Shown piece by piece: positions 63,068-64,000 of a DNA stretch of 64,000 nucleotides; position 1 is the stretch's first letter; each line of letters starts with the position of its first letter. The notes under the pieces are model-generated. The model searched no databases, was not told the origin of the DNA, and saw nothing but the letters and a program-made list of their open reading frames with translations. The stretch comes from Phoenix dactylifera. Its lineage: Eukaryota; Streptophyta; Magnoliopsida; Arecales; Arecaceae. Where the stretch lies: contig NW_024067667.1 in NCBI RefSeq assembly GCF_009389715.1, positions 1,248,001 to 1,312,000 on the forward strand, given 5' to 3'. A program made the position numbers and the translations under genes.

Positions 63068-63648
63068 CTTGCAAGATGATGCCCCAAAACAGCAGCTTGA
63101 GCGTCCTGACCACCACTCTCCTCACAGCAAGAAGTCGGTTCGGTATCCTCTGCACCCAAAACAGAAAAGAGTTTTAAGATTACCTCCACACCGGCGGCAA
63201 TGGAAATGATTCGAAAAAGAAACCCCAGACCTTGAGAGAGAGGGGAATGGCCATCCCCACGATGAAGAGAAAGAAGGGCATCACGAAATCGGCGAGGTTG
63301 CAGCCATTCCACGGTGCATGTCCGATCACCGGCCACTCGCCCCCCGCTCCGTCCACCAAGATCATCATCTGCGGAAAATACCAGATCAGAAGGCTGTGCG
63401 TCAACCAGAAAGGAATGAAAGGATTCTATACCGTCCGATTTTTTTCGTAGGATTATCTTCGAATTCGGGAAGCGGGAGGGGTGAAGGAGAGGGAGTACCG
63501 CGACGGTGAGGCCTCGGAAAATGTCGAGCGAGGCGACGCGCTTCGCCCGGCGGGGCTTCTCGGCCTCGCCGGCGGCGGCGAGGAGGCGGTCGGGGTCCTC
63601 GTCAGCGGCGGGGTGGGATCGACGGAGGAGATCTTGGCCGGTGGCCAT
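63068..63648 (-). pseudogene. Captured HGSNAT-like gene fragment, first three exons
   Basis: Minus-strand exons 63648-63499, 63368-63231 and 63149-63068 have GT-AG borders and one open frame: MATGQ ... RVASLDIFRGLTVA, then MMILVDGAGGEWPVIGHAPW ... LADFVMPFFLFIVG, then RIPNRLLAVRRVVVRTLKLL. This matches the N-terminal and first membrane segments of plant heparan-alpha-glucosaminide N-acetyltransferase-like proteins (DUF5009/DUF1624 family, multi-pass membrane acetyltransferases). The remaining two thirds of such a protein, including most membrane helices, are not found downstream (63067-62520). It is therefore a 5' gene fragment inside a CACTA element. The absence of stops or frameshifts suggests recent capture. 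Confidence 0.8.
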
Positions 63649-63654
63649 TTCTTG

Positions 63655-63825
63655 TTTTAAGGATTGATGTCGGCGCCGGAGGGAGGAGGAGAGGAGAGTG
63701 GCTCAGATCCAAGAGAAGGGGGAGGGAAGAGAAGGATTAACGTCGGCGCCGAAGGGAAGAGGAGAGGAGATGATATAAGAGCTAGGGCATTGGGAGGAGT
63801 TTTGAGGTATAGAGATGGTTTTGGC
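63655..63825 (-). repeat. Captured 5' flank with tandem duplication
   Basis: Upstream of the captured ATG, GATTGATGTCGGCGCCGGAG (about 63662) and GATTAACGTCGGCGCCGAAG (about 63735) are diverged direct repeats with a 73-bp period, each followed by GGAGAGGAGA-type purine sequence. This is probably the original gene's 5' leader or promoter carried along. Confidence 0.55.
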
Positions 63826-64000
63826 CTCCGACGACGCTTATAAGCGTCGTCGTAGATCCCAATTTTCCACAACGCTTAAAAGCGTCGTCAATTGCAAAGC
63901 TATACCGACGCTTTTTAGAAGCGTCGGCAGAATTTTGCGCGGGACCAACATTTCCCGACGCTTTTCCCTAGCGTCGGGAAAAAAGCGTCGGGAAATATTA
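63825..64000. repeat. CACTA right subterminal repeats (palindromic GCGTCG motifs)
   Basis: Palindromes CGACGACGCTTATAAGCGTC, ACGCTTAAAAGCGTCGT, CCGACGCTTTTTAGAAGCGTC, CCGACGCTTTTCCCTAGCGTC and a half unit AAGCGTCGGGAAATATTA at the edge. They mirror the left subterminal set. Confidence 0.8.

Larger units (their letters stand above)
62264..64000. mobile_element. Non-autonomous CACTA transposon carrying a gene fragment
   Basis: The left terminus CACTACAGGAATATTCATTT begins at 62264, the canonical CACTA (En/Spm) end. Subterminal regions at 62285-62515 and 63825-64000 are packed with palindromic ACGCTT-n-AAGCGT motifs in the style of CACTA subterminal repeats. The last bases, CGTCGGGAAATATTA, look like the approach to an inverted CACTA end (GGAATATTC-CCCG in reverse), so the right terminus probably lies only a few to tens of bases outside the window. 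Between the subterminal regions are about 1.3 kb of GC-richer cargo with HGSNAT-like exons. No transposase is present. Confidence 0.85.

Overview
This looks like nuclear DNA of a flowering plant, most likely a non-grass monocot with a repeat-rich, long-intron genome (a palm would fit, but I cannot prove the species). The reasons are three spliced plant genes with GT-AG introns of up to 5.6 kb, a GC-rich first exon followed by AT-rich later exons (a monocot pattern), a plant L1-type LINE family, hAT and CACTA remnants, and AT-rich spacers full of microsatellites.

Layout. 1-222: end of a broken hAT transposase (minus strand). 223-5800: AT-rich intergenic DNA with one oddly GC-balanced island (about 2945-3175). 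5830-32510: KEG (KEEP ON GOING), a RING / kinase / ankyrin / HERC2-like E3 ubiquitin ligase of ABA signalling, which I could rebuild as 16 exons giving 1665 residues. Its large introns hold MITEs and dispersed repeats. 32560-41190: LINE territory, with one nearly full-length but decayed L1-type element, a second 5'-truncated copy of the same family and a third poly(A) tail. 41737-50968: a class I SAM-dependent methyltransferase (EEF1A-KMT4/METTL-like, 8 exons, 254 residues), with a 2-kb repeat insertion in intron 1. 50969-56860: intergenic DNA with two LINE 3' fragments, SINE-like tRNA-derived pieces and a possible MITE. 56945-61943: a serine carboxypeptidase-like gene (8 exons, 485 residues, full catalytic triad). 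62264-end: left end of a non-autonomous CACTA transposon whose subterminal regions are packed with palindromic GCGTCG repeats. It carries, on the minus strand, the first three exons of a heparan-alpha-glucosaminide N-acetyltransferase (HGSNAT)-like gene. Its right terminus lies just beyond the window.

The three host genes are all on the plus strand but are functionally unrelated (ABA/ubiquitin signalling, protein methylation, secreted/vacuolar peptidase). I see no operon-like logic and no clearly new biological system. The best candidates for something undescribed are the gene-capturing CACTA element (Pack-CACTA type), a very strong G-quadruplex candidate right in front of the KEG start codon, and the long foldback insertion in the methyltransferase intron.
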